From Bacillus methanolicus MGA3 (lineage in GTDB: Bacteria > Bacillota > Bacilli > Bacillales > Cytobacillaceae): a stretch of DNA of 64,000 bases. The notes below the pieces were generated by a model. The model had not been told where the DNA came from, searched no databases, and saw only the letters and a program-made list of their open reading frames with translations. Positions 37,003 through 46,577 of the stretch are shown here, piece by piece; the stretch's first letter is position 1, and each line of letters begins with the position of its first letter. The stretch is taken from contig NZ_CP007739.1 of assembly GCF_000724485.1 (NCBI RefSeq), positions 542,843 through 606,842 on the forward strand, in the 5' to 3' direction. The position numbers were made by a program, and so were the translations under genes.

Positions 37003-37728
37003 ATGTTAAAAGTACTTAAAATAGAATGGTATAAATTAAGGCGAACAAAGTTAATTCTTACGGCAACATTTCTTCCGCTTCTAGCCGTTTTTCAAGGCAG
37101 GTTATTTGCTTTATCTAAGGAAGGAACTGAACCAAACTTATGGGGGACGATGTACATAGGAACTATGTCCCAATATACATGGCTTCTTTTTCCAATCCTT
37201 ATTACCGTTGTTATCGCGATTATGGCAAGAATGGAACACAGCAATAACAACTGGAAACAGCTTTTATCTTTGCCTGTAAAAAGAGAATCTGTCTATTTGT
37301 CAAAATTAATCATCTGTCTAATAATTATTTTTTATAGTATCTTCGTTTTGATAGCGGGAATGGTTTTAGCTGGAATTTCAATCAGGGCAAACGGGCCAGT
37401 ACCAATTGAAATGATTGTTAAAAGGCCGCTTATATCTGCTATTGCTTCACTTCCTATTATTTCGCTGCAATTTTATTTAAGCTATCGCTTCTCTCATTTT
37501 GGAATTCCGCTTGTAGCAGGGATAGGAATGAGTTTGCCTTCGATGCTGATTGCCAACTCAGAAAAGTATTGGATTTTTTACCCATGGACCTATCCGATTG
37601 TAAGCGGATTGACCGAGATATTTGGAACAGACGGAAAAGGGCCGATCATGTATGCAGTTTGTTTTGTATCGTTTTTTGTGCTCATATTGTTTGGTTTTCA
37701 TCAGTTTAGAAAAAAAGATATATTTTAG
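37003..37728 (+). CDS. ABC-2 permease, lantibiotic-immunity type (LanG-like)
   Basis: A 241-residue membrane protein with six helices. Its N-terminus, VLKIEWYKLRRTKLILTATFLPLLAVF, and ARMEHSNNNWKQLLSLPVKRESVYLSKLI share the pattern of the upstream permease, so the two probably arose by duplication and form a heterodimer. AGGAGGAAGA precedes the ATG. The response regulator begins 11 bases later. Confidence 0.85.
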   Translation: MLKVLKIEWYKLRRTKLILTATFLPLLAVFQGRLFALSKEGTEPNLWGTMYIGTMSQYTWLLFPILITVVIAIMARMEHSNNNWKQLLSLPVKRESVYLSKLIICLIIIFYSIFVLIAGMVLAGISIRANGPVPIEMIVKRPLISAIASLPIISLQFYLSYRFSHFGIPLVAGIGMSLPSMLIANSEKYWIFYPWTYPIVSGLTEIFGTDGKGPIMYAVCFVSFFVLILFGFHQFRKKDIF

Positions 37729-37739
37729 GGTGAAATTTA

Positions 37740-38462
37740 ATGAAGGTTGAGGGAATTGCTGATCGGAAAATACTCTTGATTGATGATGAAGAGGATATAC
37801 TGAATCTTCTTGAAACAGTACTAATTAAAGAAGGTTTTCAGCATATTTATAAGGCCACAACAGGCGGGGAAGGCATTCAACTCTGCAAAGATTTAAAGCC
37901 AGATATTATTGTTCTTGATATTATGCTGCCTGATATTGATGGTTTTGAAGTTTGCAGGAGGATTCGGGAATTTTCATTTGTACCAATTATTTTTCTGTCT
38001 GCCAGGTCAGATGACCTTGACAAGCTTCTTGGTCTCGGGATTGGAGGGGATGATTATGTGACAAAACCTTTTAGTCCTAAGGAAGTTGCGTTTCGAATTA
38101 AAGTTTACTTCAGGAGAAAGCAGTATGATGGTCTGGAAGACGAAAAAGAAAATAAGAAATATGTGTTTGGGGATATTGAAATTGATCCAAAACTAGGCGA
38201 AGTGAAAAAGAACGGCAAGTCTGTGATTTTAACAGCTAAGGAATATCAACTTCTATTGTTTATGGCTGAAAATCAGAATCAAATATTAAGCAAGCGCAGG
38301 ATTTACGAACGGGTGTGGGGAGAAGACTATCTTGGCTATGATAATACGATTATGGTCCACATTCGCCATTTAAGAGAAAAACTTGAGGATGACCCGGGAA
38401 ATCCGGTTTATATTAAGACTGTAAAAGGGCTTGGATATAAGTTAGTTGCAAGGAGCGAATAG
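37740..38462 (+). CDS. OmpR-family response regulator
   Basis: A 240-residue regulator with a receiver domain (residues 10-125) and a winged-helix DNA-binding domain (140-240). Acidic pocket residues are in LIDDEED, the phospho-acceptor Asp is in IIVLDIMLPDIDG near residue 60, and the conserved Lys is in DYVTKPFSP. The output domain contains LLLFMAENQNQILSKRRIYERVWG and IRHLREKLEDDPGNP. It very likely controls the exporter genes directly upstream. Its stop is followed at once by the histidine kinase start. Confidence 0.92.
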   Translation: MKVEGIADRKILLIDDEEDILNLLETVLIKEGFQHIYKATTGGEGIQLCKDLKPDIIVLDIMLPDIDGFEVCRRIREFSFVPIIFLSARSDDLDKLLGLGIGGDDYVTKPFSPKEVAFRIKVYFRRKQYDGLEDEKENKKYVFGDIEIDPKLGEVKKNGKSVILTAKEYQLLLFMAENQNQILSKRRIYERVWGEDYLGYDNTIMVHIRHLREKLEDDPGNPVYIKTVKGLGYKLVARSE

Positions 38463-38463
38463 A

Positions 38464-39894
38464 GTGAAGTGGAAGATAACAAGCAGATTCCTTGCTGCAA
38501 TTATTATTACAATCATTATCTCTTTATTTTGCATTATGTTTTTATACATAATGCTATTTTATAAGGGTCCGAAAGATCCGGAAAAACTATTAAGCGTAAA
38601 TGCTTCTTCGATCACATTAGAGTTTGGCGAAAATATAGAGTACCGAGATGGGAAAATTTACATACCGGAAGATAAACTTCGGGAATTGAAATCATATCAA
38701 AGCTGGATTCAGGTTCTTGACGAGGACGGGAATGAAATTTATCAAAAATATAAGCCAGCCAATGCACCAAACCATTATACACCGGGCAAGCTGATTTTTT
38801 ATCATAAGTATTCAGGCGCAATTAAGGGATATACGATTTTTGTAGGAATTTTAGATGTTGATGGGCGTAACCTCAGTTATATTATGGGATTTCCGGTTGA
38901 AACCGTTGCGAAGGCTTCATTTTATTTCAGCCCTAAGTCAATAATGAGGGATATGCTTCTTTTTTTCACAGGAACAACAGTTGTGATTATATTGATTTCA
39001 TCGGTTGTCGGTTTTTTGTTTAGTACCCAGTTAGCAAAACCTATTTTAAAGATTATTAGCGACATTCAGGCTTTGGCCGATGGGAAATATGTAAAAAAAG
39101 TGGTTCCGAAAGGGATTTATAAGGATGTCCATAAGAGTTTGAACTACTTATCAGAGACTTTGGAGCAAAATGAAATGGAAAGGCGTAGAACGGAAAAAAT
39201 GAGGGAAGAATGGATTACAAACATTACCCATGATTTGAATACGCCTCTTGCTTCGATTAAAGGGTATTCTGAAGTGCTTGTCGATCCTAAGTATGATTTG
39301 GCTATGGAGGAGATAACTAAATACGCAAGTATTATTCTAAGCAAGTCAAAATATATGGAAAATCTTGTGGATGATTTGAAGCTTACTTATCAACTCAAAA
39401 ATGAACTTTTTCCGCTAAACCGAAACCGCGAGAATATTGTAGAGGTGGTAAGAGACACGATTATTGATATTTTAAATCATCCGCATTATGAAGAAGCGCC
39501 AATATTGTTTGAAGCAGAAGCAGAGGAGATATTATTTATAGGGGATCAACGGCTTTTGAAACGGGCAATATCCAATCTTATTTATAATGCGCTTGTCCAT
39601 AACCCGAAAGGAACAGAAATAACGGTAAGAGTTAAGAAGGAAGAACAGGTTATTATCGAAATTGAGGATAATGGAAAAGGGATTGAGCCAAAGGAACTCG
39701 ACAGGTTGTTTGACCGATATTATCGCGGAACGAATACAGGTGAAGCCCACAAAGGCTCCGGCCTTGGCCTAGCCATTGCCAAACAAATTATCGAAGTCCA
39801 CAGTGGCGCCATACACGTTGAGAGCAAACTCAATTGCGGCACAAAAGTAACGGTTTTATTGGGTGGCCATCCTCTCAATGCTTTAACGCGATAA
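38464..39894 (+). CDS. Membrane sensor histidine kinase of the exporter operon
   Basis: A 476-residue kinase. Two membrane helices (residues 7-30 and about 160-185) flank an extracellular sensing domain of roughly 130 residues, so unlike the short BceS-type kinases it has a real sensor loop. HAMP follows, then the phospho-acceptor His in NITHDLNTPLASIKGYSE, and an ATPase domain with N box NLIYNALVHNP, G1 EDNGKGI and G2 GSGLGLAIAKQII. The start is the GTG at 38464, 8 bases behind AAGGAG. The signal could be a peptide antibiotic or an envelope state; the sequence does not say. Confidence 0.9.
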   Translation: MKWKITSRFLAAIIITIIISLFCIMFLYIMLFYKGPKDPEKLLSVNASSITLEFGENIEYRDGKIYIPEDKLRELKSYQSWIQVLDEDGNEIYQKYKPANAPNHYTPGKLIFYHKYSGAIKGYTIFVGILDVDGRNLSYIMGFPVETVAKASFYFSPKSIMRDMLLFFTGTTVVIILISSVVGFLFSTQLAKPILKIISDIQALADGKYVKKVVPKGIYKDVHKSLNYLSETLEQNEMERRRTEKMREEWITNITHDLNTPLASIKGYSEVLVDPKYDLAMEEITKYASIILSKSKYMENLVDDLKLTYQLKNELFPLNRNRENIVEVVRDTIIDILNHPHYEEAPILFEAEAEEILFIGDQRLLKRAISNLIYNALVHNPKGTEITVRVKKEEQVIIEIEDNGKGIEPKELDRLFDRYYRGTNTGEAHKGSGLGLAIAKQIIEVHSGAIHVESKLNCGTKVTVLLGGHPLNALTR

Positions 39895-39908
39895 CGCAGA
39901 ACTGCCAG

Positions 39909-39945
39909 ACCCTCAATGCTTTATAGTGTTAAAGTGGTGAGGGTA
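39909..39945. terminator. Terminator between converging genes
   Basis: ACCCTCAATGCTTTA pairs with TAAAGTGGTGAGGGT around a six-base loop. It overlaps the last codons of the yifB/comM gene on the minus strand. Confidence 0.65.
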
Positions 39946-41469
39946 TTCCTTTTGATGTTTTTTCAAAAGGGTCTTGTTTGAGTAATATAGCTTCTTCTAA
40001 TGCTTGATCTGTGATTTCAGTTTCTTCGCTTAGATCAGAAATGGTTCTGGCAAGACGAATGACCTTAATTTGGTGCCTTGTACTTAAATTTGCTTTGTTT
40101 GAAATTCGATTTAAGAATTTTTTTTGATACGTCGAGAGTGGGGATCGTTCTAAGAGTAAATCAATAGGGACTCTGGCATTGCTGACTGGTGATCCATATC
40201 TTGCATATTGAAGTCTTCTCGCAATCGCAACTCTTCGCTGGATTGAGGCGGAGTCTTCGTTGAACCTTTCGCTGTCTTCTTCTATTTTGATTGATTTTAT
40301 GGTTAATAGTATGTCCATCCGGTCTTTAATTGGACCGGAAATTCTTCTTTGATATGAAGAAATTTGTCTGGGGGAACATACACAGTATTGAATGTTAGAA
40401 TTCAAATAACCGCAGGGACAAGGGTTCATAGCACCTACAAGAATAAACTTTGCCGGATAAGAAACGGTTGATTGGACTCTACTTATTGTTACTTCCCCGG
40501 TTTCCAGTGGCTGCCGAAGCATATCAAGTGTTTTCTTAGAAAACTCGGCCATTTCATCTAAGAATAAAACACCATTATGAGCCAAAGAAATTTCACCGGG
40601 ACGAGGTATAGAGCCTCCGCCAATAATAGAAACAGAGGAAGCTGAATGGTAGGGATTTCGAAACGGTGGGTCATGTATAAAAGGGTACTGTTGTCCTGAC
40701 AATTGATATAAACTCATTACTTCAAGACTTTCTTCCTCTGTAAGTGGCGGTAAAATAGTAGGAAATGCTTCAGCCAGCATACTTTTACCGCAGCCGGGAG
40801 GTCCAATTAGCAGAATATTATGTTGGCCTGCGGCTGCAATTTCTAAAGCACGTTTTGCCTCTAAATGTCCATAAATACTGAAAAAATTTTTGTTGTATGA
40901 ATTCATCGCTCGGGTGGAAGGAAGAGGAACCGTTTTTCTTGGAAGTTCTCGAGGTTTTAGTCCTTGAAGATAAAGTATAGTTTCTTCCAATGAATTGATA
41001 AAAATTAATTCCACTCCATTCAATTTTTCAAACGGGATTGAGTTATCCAATGGGCAGAATATTCTCTTAATACCTTGTTTCTTTGCCCCAATAATTGCAG
41101 GTAAAATCCCCCTAACTGGCTGAACGGTGCCATCTAACGATAATGAACCCAAAAAAGCACAATTTTCCGGGATATCTTCATTTATAAAATGAATGCTTTT
41201 TAATATTCCGATTGCAATGGCCAAATCAAAGAAGGGGCCATTTTCTTCTGTTCAGATGGTGAAAGGTTCACAATGATCTTTTTTTCAAATAATCCTTCCG
41301 AGAAAGATGAAAGTATAGCTGCCAGCACCCTCTGTTTCGATTCTTTAACCGAAGCATCCGGCAACCCAACGATCTTAAAAGAATGCGGACCATCAAAAAC
41401 TTTTATTTCAACATTAACAAGATATCCATCCATTCCTTTCAGTCCAAGACTTTTTATAACAACAGACAT
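39929..41469 (-). pseudogene. comM: YifB/ComM Mg-chelatase-like AAA+ ATPase, frameshifted
   Basis: Two frames add up to a YifB/ComM-family ATPase of about 510 residues. The first frame (41469 to about 41241) gives MSVVIKSLGLKGMDGYLVNVEI and ends EQKKMAPSLIW. The second continues AIAIGILKSIHF, with Walker A GPPGCGKSMLAEA, Walker B GVLFLDEMAEFS and MNPCPCGY. The expected junction EQKKNGPFFDLAIAIG needs five A residues; only four are present (TTTT at 41241-41244 on the plus strand), so one base is missing from a homopolymer. ComM is a branch-migration helicase in natural transformation. A sequencing error is a real alternative to a true loss. Confidence 0.88.
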
Positions 41470-41853
41470 GTTTGATCAGCCCTTTTAATTTTGTTAAATT
41501 TTACTTGTTCCCAACATATACCAATCGTCAAGAAATAATTTCACCAATATCTGTCTTTAAAGACATGTCCAATTAATTCATACTTCTTGTTAAAATAAAT
41601 AGCGTATCGGCCATTTAAAATTCTCATAGTTACACTTAAAGGGGTTTCTTTTGTTTCTAACTGGAGATTTGGGCATTAGACAGTGAGAGTGGAGAATAAA
41701 GGGGTGTTTACTGCGTATTTCTTCCTTAAGTCCACCTTCCTTTCAAATATTTGCAGTATTATACTATTTCTTCAATTAATCTAGAAATCCTTCTTCCTAA
41801 AAAAACTAGTTTCAATGATTTAGGGGCCAGACCCCCTGAAAGGAATTGATAAT
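41470..41853. other. Intergenic region upstream of lytS
   Basis: No gene is seen. It contains a perfect 14-base palindrome, TGTCTTTAAAGACA (41552-41565), about 85 bases before the comM start, and a GGGGCCAGACCCCC hairpin (41822-41836) just before the lytS ribosome binding site. The latter resembles the tip of the inverted repeat at 1457-1543. Confidence 0.45.
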
Positions 41854-43629
41854 GTGATTGAACTTTTGTTTTTGATGTTTGAGCGGGTTGGTATATTGAT
41901 TATTTTGGCGTTTTTGCTTTCGAGGATGAAATCTTTTCGACAGATCGTTCATAATGAACATGGGATTAAAGAAAAAATGATCTTGATTGCCATTTTCGGT
42001 ACGTTTGGCGTAATTAGCAACTATACGGGAGTTGAAATTGAGAAAGGATTGATTATTTCCCAGTCGTGGCAGACGGATGTCGGTTACGACGGAGCTCTTG
42101 CCAACACAAGAATCATGGGTGTCGCTATCGGTGGATTGCTCGGAGGGCCTCTTGTCGGCTTGGGCACCGGGCTTATAGCCGGTTTGCATCGCCTGACACT
42201 TGGAGGCTTTACAGCTGCTGCATGTTCGATATCAACGATTTTTGCTGGAATTGTAACCGGTCTGATTGGCAGGCGCTATAATATTCAAAAAGAAAAATCA
42301 CAATGGTGGGCCATGTCGATTGGAGTGATGATGGAATGCATTCAAATGGGGATCATCCTTCTCATCGCAAAACCTTTTGAATCAGCATATCGTCTTGTTG
42401 AAGTTATTGCCTTTCCTATGATTACGATCAATGGTTTTGGCACGCTAGTCTTTATTTTAATCATTCAAACAATTCTTTCCGAAGAGGAAAAAACCCGTGC
42501 ATTGCAAACTCATAAAGCATTGAATATTGCCCAGCAAACCCTTCCGTTTTTTCGAAAGGGACTGAATGTTGAGTCTTGCCGGGAAGCAGCAGAAATTATT
42601 TTAAAATGTACGAACGCTGATGCGATCTCGATTACGAATGAACATTTAGTTCTAGCTCATGTCGGCATTGCATCTGACCATCATAAACCAATGGAAAGCT
42701 TGAGAACCCAATTAACGAAAAAAGTATTGGAGCAGGGCAGGATCATAAAAGCTAAAACGCGTGAAGAAATCCAGTGTATAAAAAAGGATTGCCCTTTGCA
42801 TGCTGCCTTAGTCATGCCGCTCAAAGCCCATAACCAAACGGTAGGAACACTAAAACTATATTATGCTCATCCAAACAAACTCGATCAGGCAGAGCAGGAG
42901 CTTGCGGAAGGGTTAAGCAGACTTTTTTCAACTCAATTGGAGCTTGCTGAAGCCGAACTGCAGCGTAAGTTGTTAAAAGACGCAGAAATAAAAGCGCTGC
43001 AGGCACAGGTCCATCCACACTTCCTGTTTAATGCAATTAATACGATTTCCAGCCTTATCCGAACAGATGCAAATAAGGCAAGAAAGCTATTAATTCAATT
43101 AAGTGTTTTTTTTCGAAGTAATCTTCAAGGGGCCAGACATATACTTATCCCTTTGGAAAAGGAACTTGAACATGTAGAAGCTTATTTGTCATTAGAACAA
43201 GCTCGTTTTCCGGACAAGTACACAGTCAGGATTGAAATTGATCCATCTTTAAAAAAATTATACATTCCGCCATTTACACTGCAGCCATTAGTTGAAAATG
43301 CCATCCGCTATGCTTTTTCAAAAAGCAAAAAGGGCGAAGTTACCATACGGGGCTGGTCTGAAAATGGAAAAATGGTTCTGACTACGGAAGACAATGGAAA
43401 GGGAGTTTCTCCAGAGATGCTAAGTTCACTTGGAAATACAACGATAAATTCTGCTGAGGGAACTGGGACAGCATTATGGAATATAAAAAAGCGGATCGAA
43501 GAAATTTTTGGGCAGGAAGGGGCTTTTATGATAGAAAGCGAACCTGAAGCGGGCACAAAGGTGACAATTACCCTTCCACTTGTACAAAATAAGGAGAGTG
43601 AGAATTATGCTAAAGGTTTTTATCGTTGA
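41854..43629 (+). CDS. lytS: LytS-type sensor histidine kinase
   Basis: A 591-residue kinase with a 5TMR-LYT membrane sensor (residues 1-175), a GAF-like domain (about 215-360), the phospho-acceptor His in VHPHFLFNAINTISSL near residue 389, and an ATPase domain (EDNGKGVSPEML). In B. subtilis LytS senses extracellular pyruvate and in E. coli the related BtsS does too. The start is a GTG with AAAGGA 9 bases before it. It overlaps lytT by 23 bases. Directly downstream is cstA, a carbon-starvation/pyruvate-type transporter, so a pyruvate-sensing role is a reasonable inference. Confidence 0.92.
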   Translation: MIELLFLMFERVGILIILAFLLSRMKSFRQIVHNEHGIKEKMILIAIFGTFGVISNYTGVEIEKGLIISQSWQTDVGYDGALANTRIMGVAIGGLLGGPLVGLGTGLIAGLHRLTLGGFTAAACSISTIFAGIVTGLIGRRYNIQKEKSQWWAMSIGVMMECIQMGIILLIAKPFESAYRLVEVIAFPMITINGFGTLVFILIIQTILSEEEKTRALQTHKALNIAQQTLPFFRKGLNVESCREAAEIILKCTNADAISITNEHLVLAHVGIASDHHKPMESLRTQLTKKVLEQGRIIKAKTREEIQCIKKDCPLHAALVMPLKAHNQTVGTLKLYYAHPNKLDQAEQELAEGLSRLFSTQLELAEAELQRKLLKDAEIKALQAQVHPHFLFNAINTISSLIRTDANKARKLLIQLSVFFRSNLQGARHILIPLEKELEHVEAYLSLEQARFPDKYTVRIEIDPSLKKLYIPPFTLQPLVENAIRYAFSKSKKGEVTIRGWSENGKMVLTTEDNGKGVSPEMLSSLGNTTINSAEGTGTALWNIKKRIEEIFGQEGAFMIESEPEAGTKVTITLPLVQNKESENYAKGFYR

Positions 43630-44353
43630 TGATGAACCGCTGGCAAGGGATGAGCTGGCATATTTACTTCGAAGGACAAAAGAAGCTGACATCGTTGGTG
43701 AGGCAGACAATGTCGCATCAGCTTTGGAACAAATCAAATCGATAGAGGCAGATGTTATTTTTCTTGATATACAGCTCGCTGACGAAAGCGGTATGGAAAT
43801 TGCCCAAAAGCTGATTGAACTTGATCACCGGCCTGAAATTGTTTTTGCAACTGCTTATGACGACTATGCTTTAAAAGCATTTGATTTAAATGCGGCTGAT
43901 TATATTTTAAAGCCTTTTGATGAAATTCGGGTTCAACAAACAATAGAAAAATTGAACAAGCTTTTTAAAAAAAGGGAAGGAGAGCAGGAGTTTCAGAATA
44001 AAGCGAAAGTGTTTAATGTGGATCTTACTAATAAACTTGCGGTAAACGTTGATAATAAAATTGTTTTGATCAACATAAAAGATATTTTGTATTTATGCAG
44101 CATTGAAGGAAAAACAGTGATAAAAACAAATGACAAAAAATATCAGGTTGCAGAACCTCTTGTCACATTTGAGCGGAAGCTTCAAAACAACCCGATAATT
44201 CGTGTCCACAGGGCTTATCTTGTCAACCTTAATGCCATTACGGAAATTGAGCCGTGGTTTCATTCCACTTATAACTTGATCATGCAAGATGGTGCAAAAG
44301 TTCCAGTCAGCAGGACATATACAAAAGAACTAAAGGAGCTTCTTGGTTTTTAA
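43607..44353 (+). CDS. lytT: LytTR-family response regulator LytT
   Basis: A 248-residue regulator. The receiver domain starts VFIVDDEPLARDEL, with the phospho-acceptor in VIFLDIQLADESG and the conserved Lys in YILKPFDE. The C-terminal LytTR DNA-binding domain includes ILYLCSIEGKTVIKTNDKKY, FIRVHRAYLVNLNAI-type sequence and VPVSRTYTKELKELL. The ATG at 43607 follows AAGGAGAGTGAGA and lies inside the end of lytS. The likely target is the cstA promoter 190 bases downstream. Confidence 0.92.
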   Translation: MLKVFIVDDEPLARDELAYLLRRTKEADIVGEADNVASALEQIKSIEADVIFLDIQLADESGMEIAQKLIELDHRPEIVFATAYDDYALKAFDLNAADYILKPFDEIRVQQTIEKLNKLFKKREGEQEFQNKAKVFNVDLTNKLAVNVDNKIVLINIKDILYLCSIEGKTVIKTNDKKYQVAEPLVTFERKLQNNPIIRVHRAYLVNLNAITEIEPWFHSTYNLIMQDGAKVPVSRTYTKELKELLGF

Positions 44354-44486
44354 TTATGTAGGGCTTTTACAGGACACAATCTCACTACTAGTTAAGAGTT
44401 TTGTTTCTGGAGATTCTATTTTGCATTTCAATCTAGCATTCTTGCTTTTCATCCTTCCTTTTTAGCATTTTGCCATGAAAATCATT

Positions 44487-44500
44487 TGTAAACGTTTTCA
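44487..44500 (+). promoter_or_regulatory. CcpA cre site upstream of cstA
   Basis: TGTAAACGTTTTCA matches the consensus TGWAANCGNTNWCA at every position. A -10-like TATGAT lies at 44506-44511, so the site overlaps the promoter and should mediate repression by preferred sugars. CcpA control of cstA is known in B. subtilis. Confidence 0.85.
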
Positions 44501-44545
44501 TAATGTATGATGAAAGTGAACAACAAAGGGGAGGTTTGAAATTTA

Positions 44546-46339
44546 ATGAATGCGGTTACAATCGTTATCGGTTCTATATGTATTTTGATGATTGCGTATC
44601 GTCTATATGGAACATTTATGGCAGCGAAAGTAATGAAGCTGGATGATTCAAAAGCCACTCCGGCTCATGAGTTAAATGATGGAAAGGATTATGTTCCAAC
44701 AAACAAATGGGTTACTTTTGGGCATCACTTTGCTGCCATTGCTGCAGCAGGTCCGCTTGTAGGTCCGATTCTAGCAGCGCAATTCGGATATTTGCCTGGA
44801 CTCGTCTGGCTTTTAATCGGCGCAGTAATTGGGGGAGCTGTTCATGATGTTGTAGTTTTATTCGCATCAATGCGGAAAAAAGGGCAATCACTATCTGAGG
44901 TTGCAAAAGAAGAACTAGGCCCTGTCGCTGGTTTTTGTACAGGTCTTGCTATGTTGTTTATCATCACAATTACTATGGCCGGCCTTTCAATGGTTGTCAT
45001 TCACGCTCTTGAAAATAACCCTTGGGGGACTTTCGCAGTTGGAATTACAATTCCGATCGCAATGGGAGTAGGGTTATTTTATAAAAAAACAGGCAATTTA
45101 AAACTTGCTTCTACAGTAGGATTTATTCTTCTTATGGTTGGAGTCTTCATGGGTCCATCCATTCAAGAAACTTCTCTTGGAGAAATGCTGACTCTTGATT
45201 CAAAAACTTTAGCCCTTATTCTTCCTATTTATGCTTTCTTCGCAGCAGCTCTGCCTGTGTGGTTATTGCTTGCCCCGCGTGATTATTTAAGCAGTTTTAT
45301 GAAAATTGGTGTATTTATAGCTTTAATTGTTGGTGTGTTCATTATTAATCCATCGATTGAAATGCCTGCTTTTACTAAATTTATTAACGGTGGCGGTCCT
45401 ATTTTGGCCGGTCCGGTCTGGCCGTTCATTTCGATAACAATTGCGTGCGGTGCAATTTCCGGATTCCATGCCTTCGTTGGTTCCGGTACAACACCGAAAA
45501 TGCTTGACCGTTGGACCGACATTAAAGTTGTTGGATTTGGCGCAATGCTTGTTGAATGTCTTGTCGGGATCATGGCATTAGTCGCTGCTACAGCGCTTCA
45601 GCCTGCTGATTACTTTGCAATTAACTCAACTCCGGAAGTATTTAAGTCACTTGGAATGAATGTTGCTCATTTACCGGAATTAAGCAAAGAAATTGGTTTG
45701 GATCTTGAAGGTAGAACTGGCGGTGCTGTAACATTGGCCGTCGGGATGACGTATATTTTTACGAAAATACCATGGTTCAGTCATCTTGCTTCTTATTTCT
45801 TCCAGTTTGTCGTTATGTTTGAAGCGGTGTTCATTTTAACAGCAATTGATGCTGGAACACGTGTTGCTCGTTATTTAATTCAGGATTTCTTCGGTGAGTT
45901 ATATAAGCCGTTGAAAAAAGTCGATTGGGTTCCCGGTTCCATTTTTGCCAGTGCATTGGCTTGCTTTTTGTGGGGATACCTTTTGTATTCAGGAGACATT
46001 GGATCCGTATGGGCACTGTTCGGGGTTTCAAACCAGCTGATGGCATCAATTGGTTTAATTGTAGGAGCTACTGTTATTTTGAAAATTGTTGATAAACGCA
46101 GATATATGCTTACATGCTTCGTTCCGTTAGCTTATTTATTCGTTACTGTAAACTATGCAGGGTATTGGATGATAAGGAATGTATACTTAAATCCGGCTGC
46201 AGCTGGATATAGTGTGCTAAACGGCATATTGTCCATTATAATGCTTGTTCTTGGTGTTATCATCATGATAACTGCGGTGAAGAAATGGATTGAAATTTGG
46301 AATTCGCCGCAAGCTCGATTGGAAGCAAAAATCGCGTAA
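44546..46339 (+). CDS. cstA: Carbon starvation protein CstA (peptide/pyruvate transporter family)
   Basis: A 597-residue membrane protein with about 16 helices. Landmarks are the N-terminal FGHHFAAIAAAGPLVGPILAAQFGYLPG and GSGTTPKMLDRW, both typical of CstA, plus the C-terminal CstA domain (GTRVARYLIQDFFGE). Family members import peptides or, as in E. coli BtsT, pyruvate with protons. The length equals B. subtilis CstA. Its location behind lytST and a perfect cre site mirrors E. coli btsSR-btsT, where a LytTR system induces the pyruvate transporter. AAAGGGGAGG precedes the ATG. A terminator follows. Confidence 0.93.
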   Translation: MNAVTIVIGSICILMIAYRLYGTFMAAKVMKLDDSKATPAHELNDGKDYVPTNKWVTFGHHFAAIAAAGPLVGPILAAQFGYLPGLVWLLIGAVIGGAVHDVVVLFASMRKKGQSLSEVAKEELGPVAGFCTGLAMLFIITITMAGLSMVVIHALENNPWGTFAVGITIPIAMGVGLFYKKTGNLKLASTVGFILLMVGVFMGPSIQETSLGEMLTLDSKTLALILPIYAFFAAALPVWLLLAPRDYLSSFMKIGVFIALIVGVFIINPSIEMPAFTKFINGGGPILAGPVWPFISITIACGAISGFHAFVGSGTTPKMLDRWTDIKVVGFGAMLVECLVGIMALVAATALQPADYFAINSTPEVFKSLGMNVAHLPELSKEIGLDLEGRTGGAVTLAVGMTYIFTKIPWFSHLASYFFQFVVMFEAVFILTAIDAGTRVARYLIQDFFGELYKPLKKVDWVPGSIFASALACFLWGYLLYSGDIGSVWALFGVSNQLMASIGLIVGATVILKIVDKRRYMLTCFVPLAYLFVTVNYAGYWMIRNVYLNPAAAGYSVLNGILSIIMLVLGVIIMITAVKKWIEIWNSPQARLEAKIA

Positions 46340-46365
46340 TATAAATAGAAAAATAAATCTTAAGC

Positions 46366-46392
46366 AACAGGTGCTTCATGCACCTGTTTTTT
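46366..46392 (+). terminator. Rho-independent terminator
   Basis: AACAGGTGC pairs with GCACCTGTT around a five-base loop and is followed by TTTT, closing cstA. Confidence 0.85.
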
Positions 46393-46577
46393 ATATATAA
46401 ATAATAAATAAATGTTAGTAATAACATATTATTTTTGAAAATATTGACTATAATTTGAACTTTTTAAAAAATTATTGATTTTTTACAAAAAAATTATTAT
46501 TATTTCAATATAGGCAATTGCGAAAAATGTCGAATTATGTTTTCAGAAAATTACGACACATTCTCGGAGGTCTTTTT

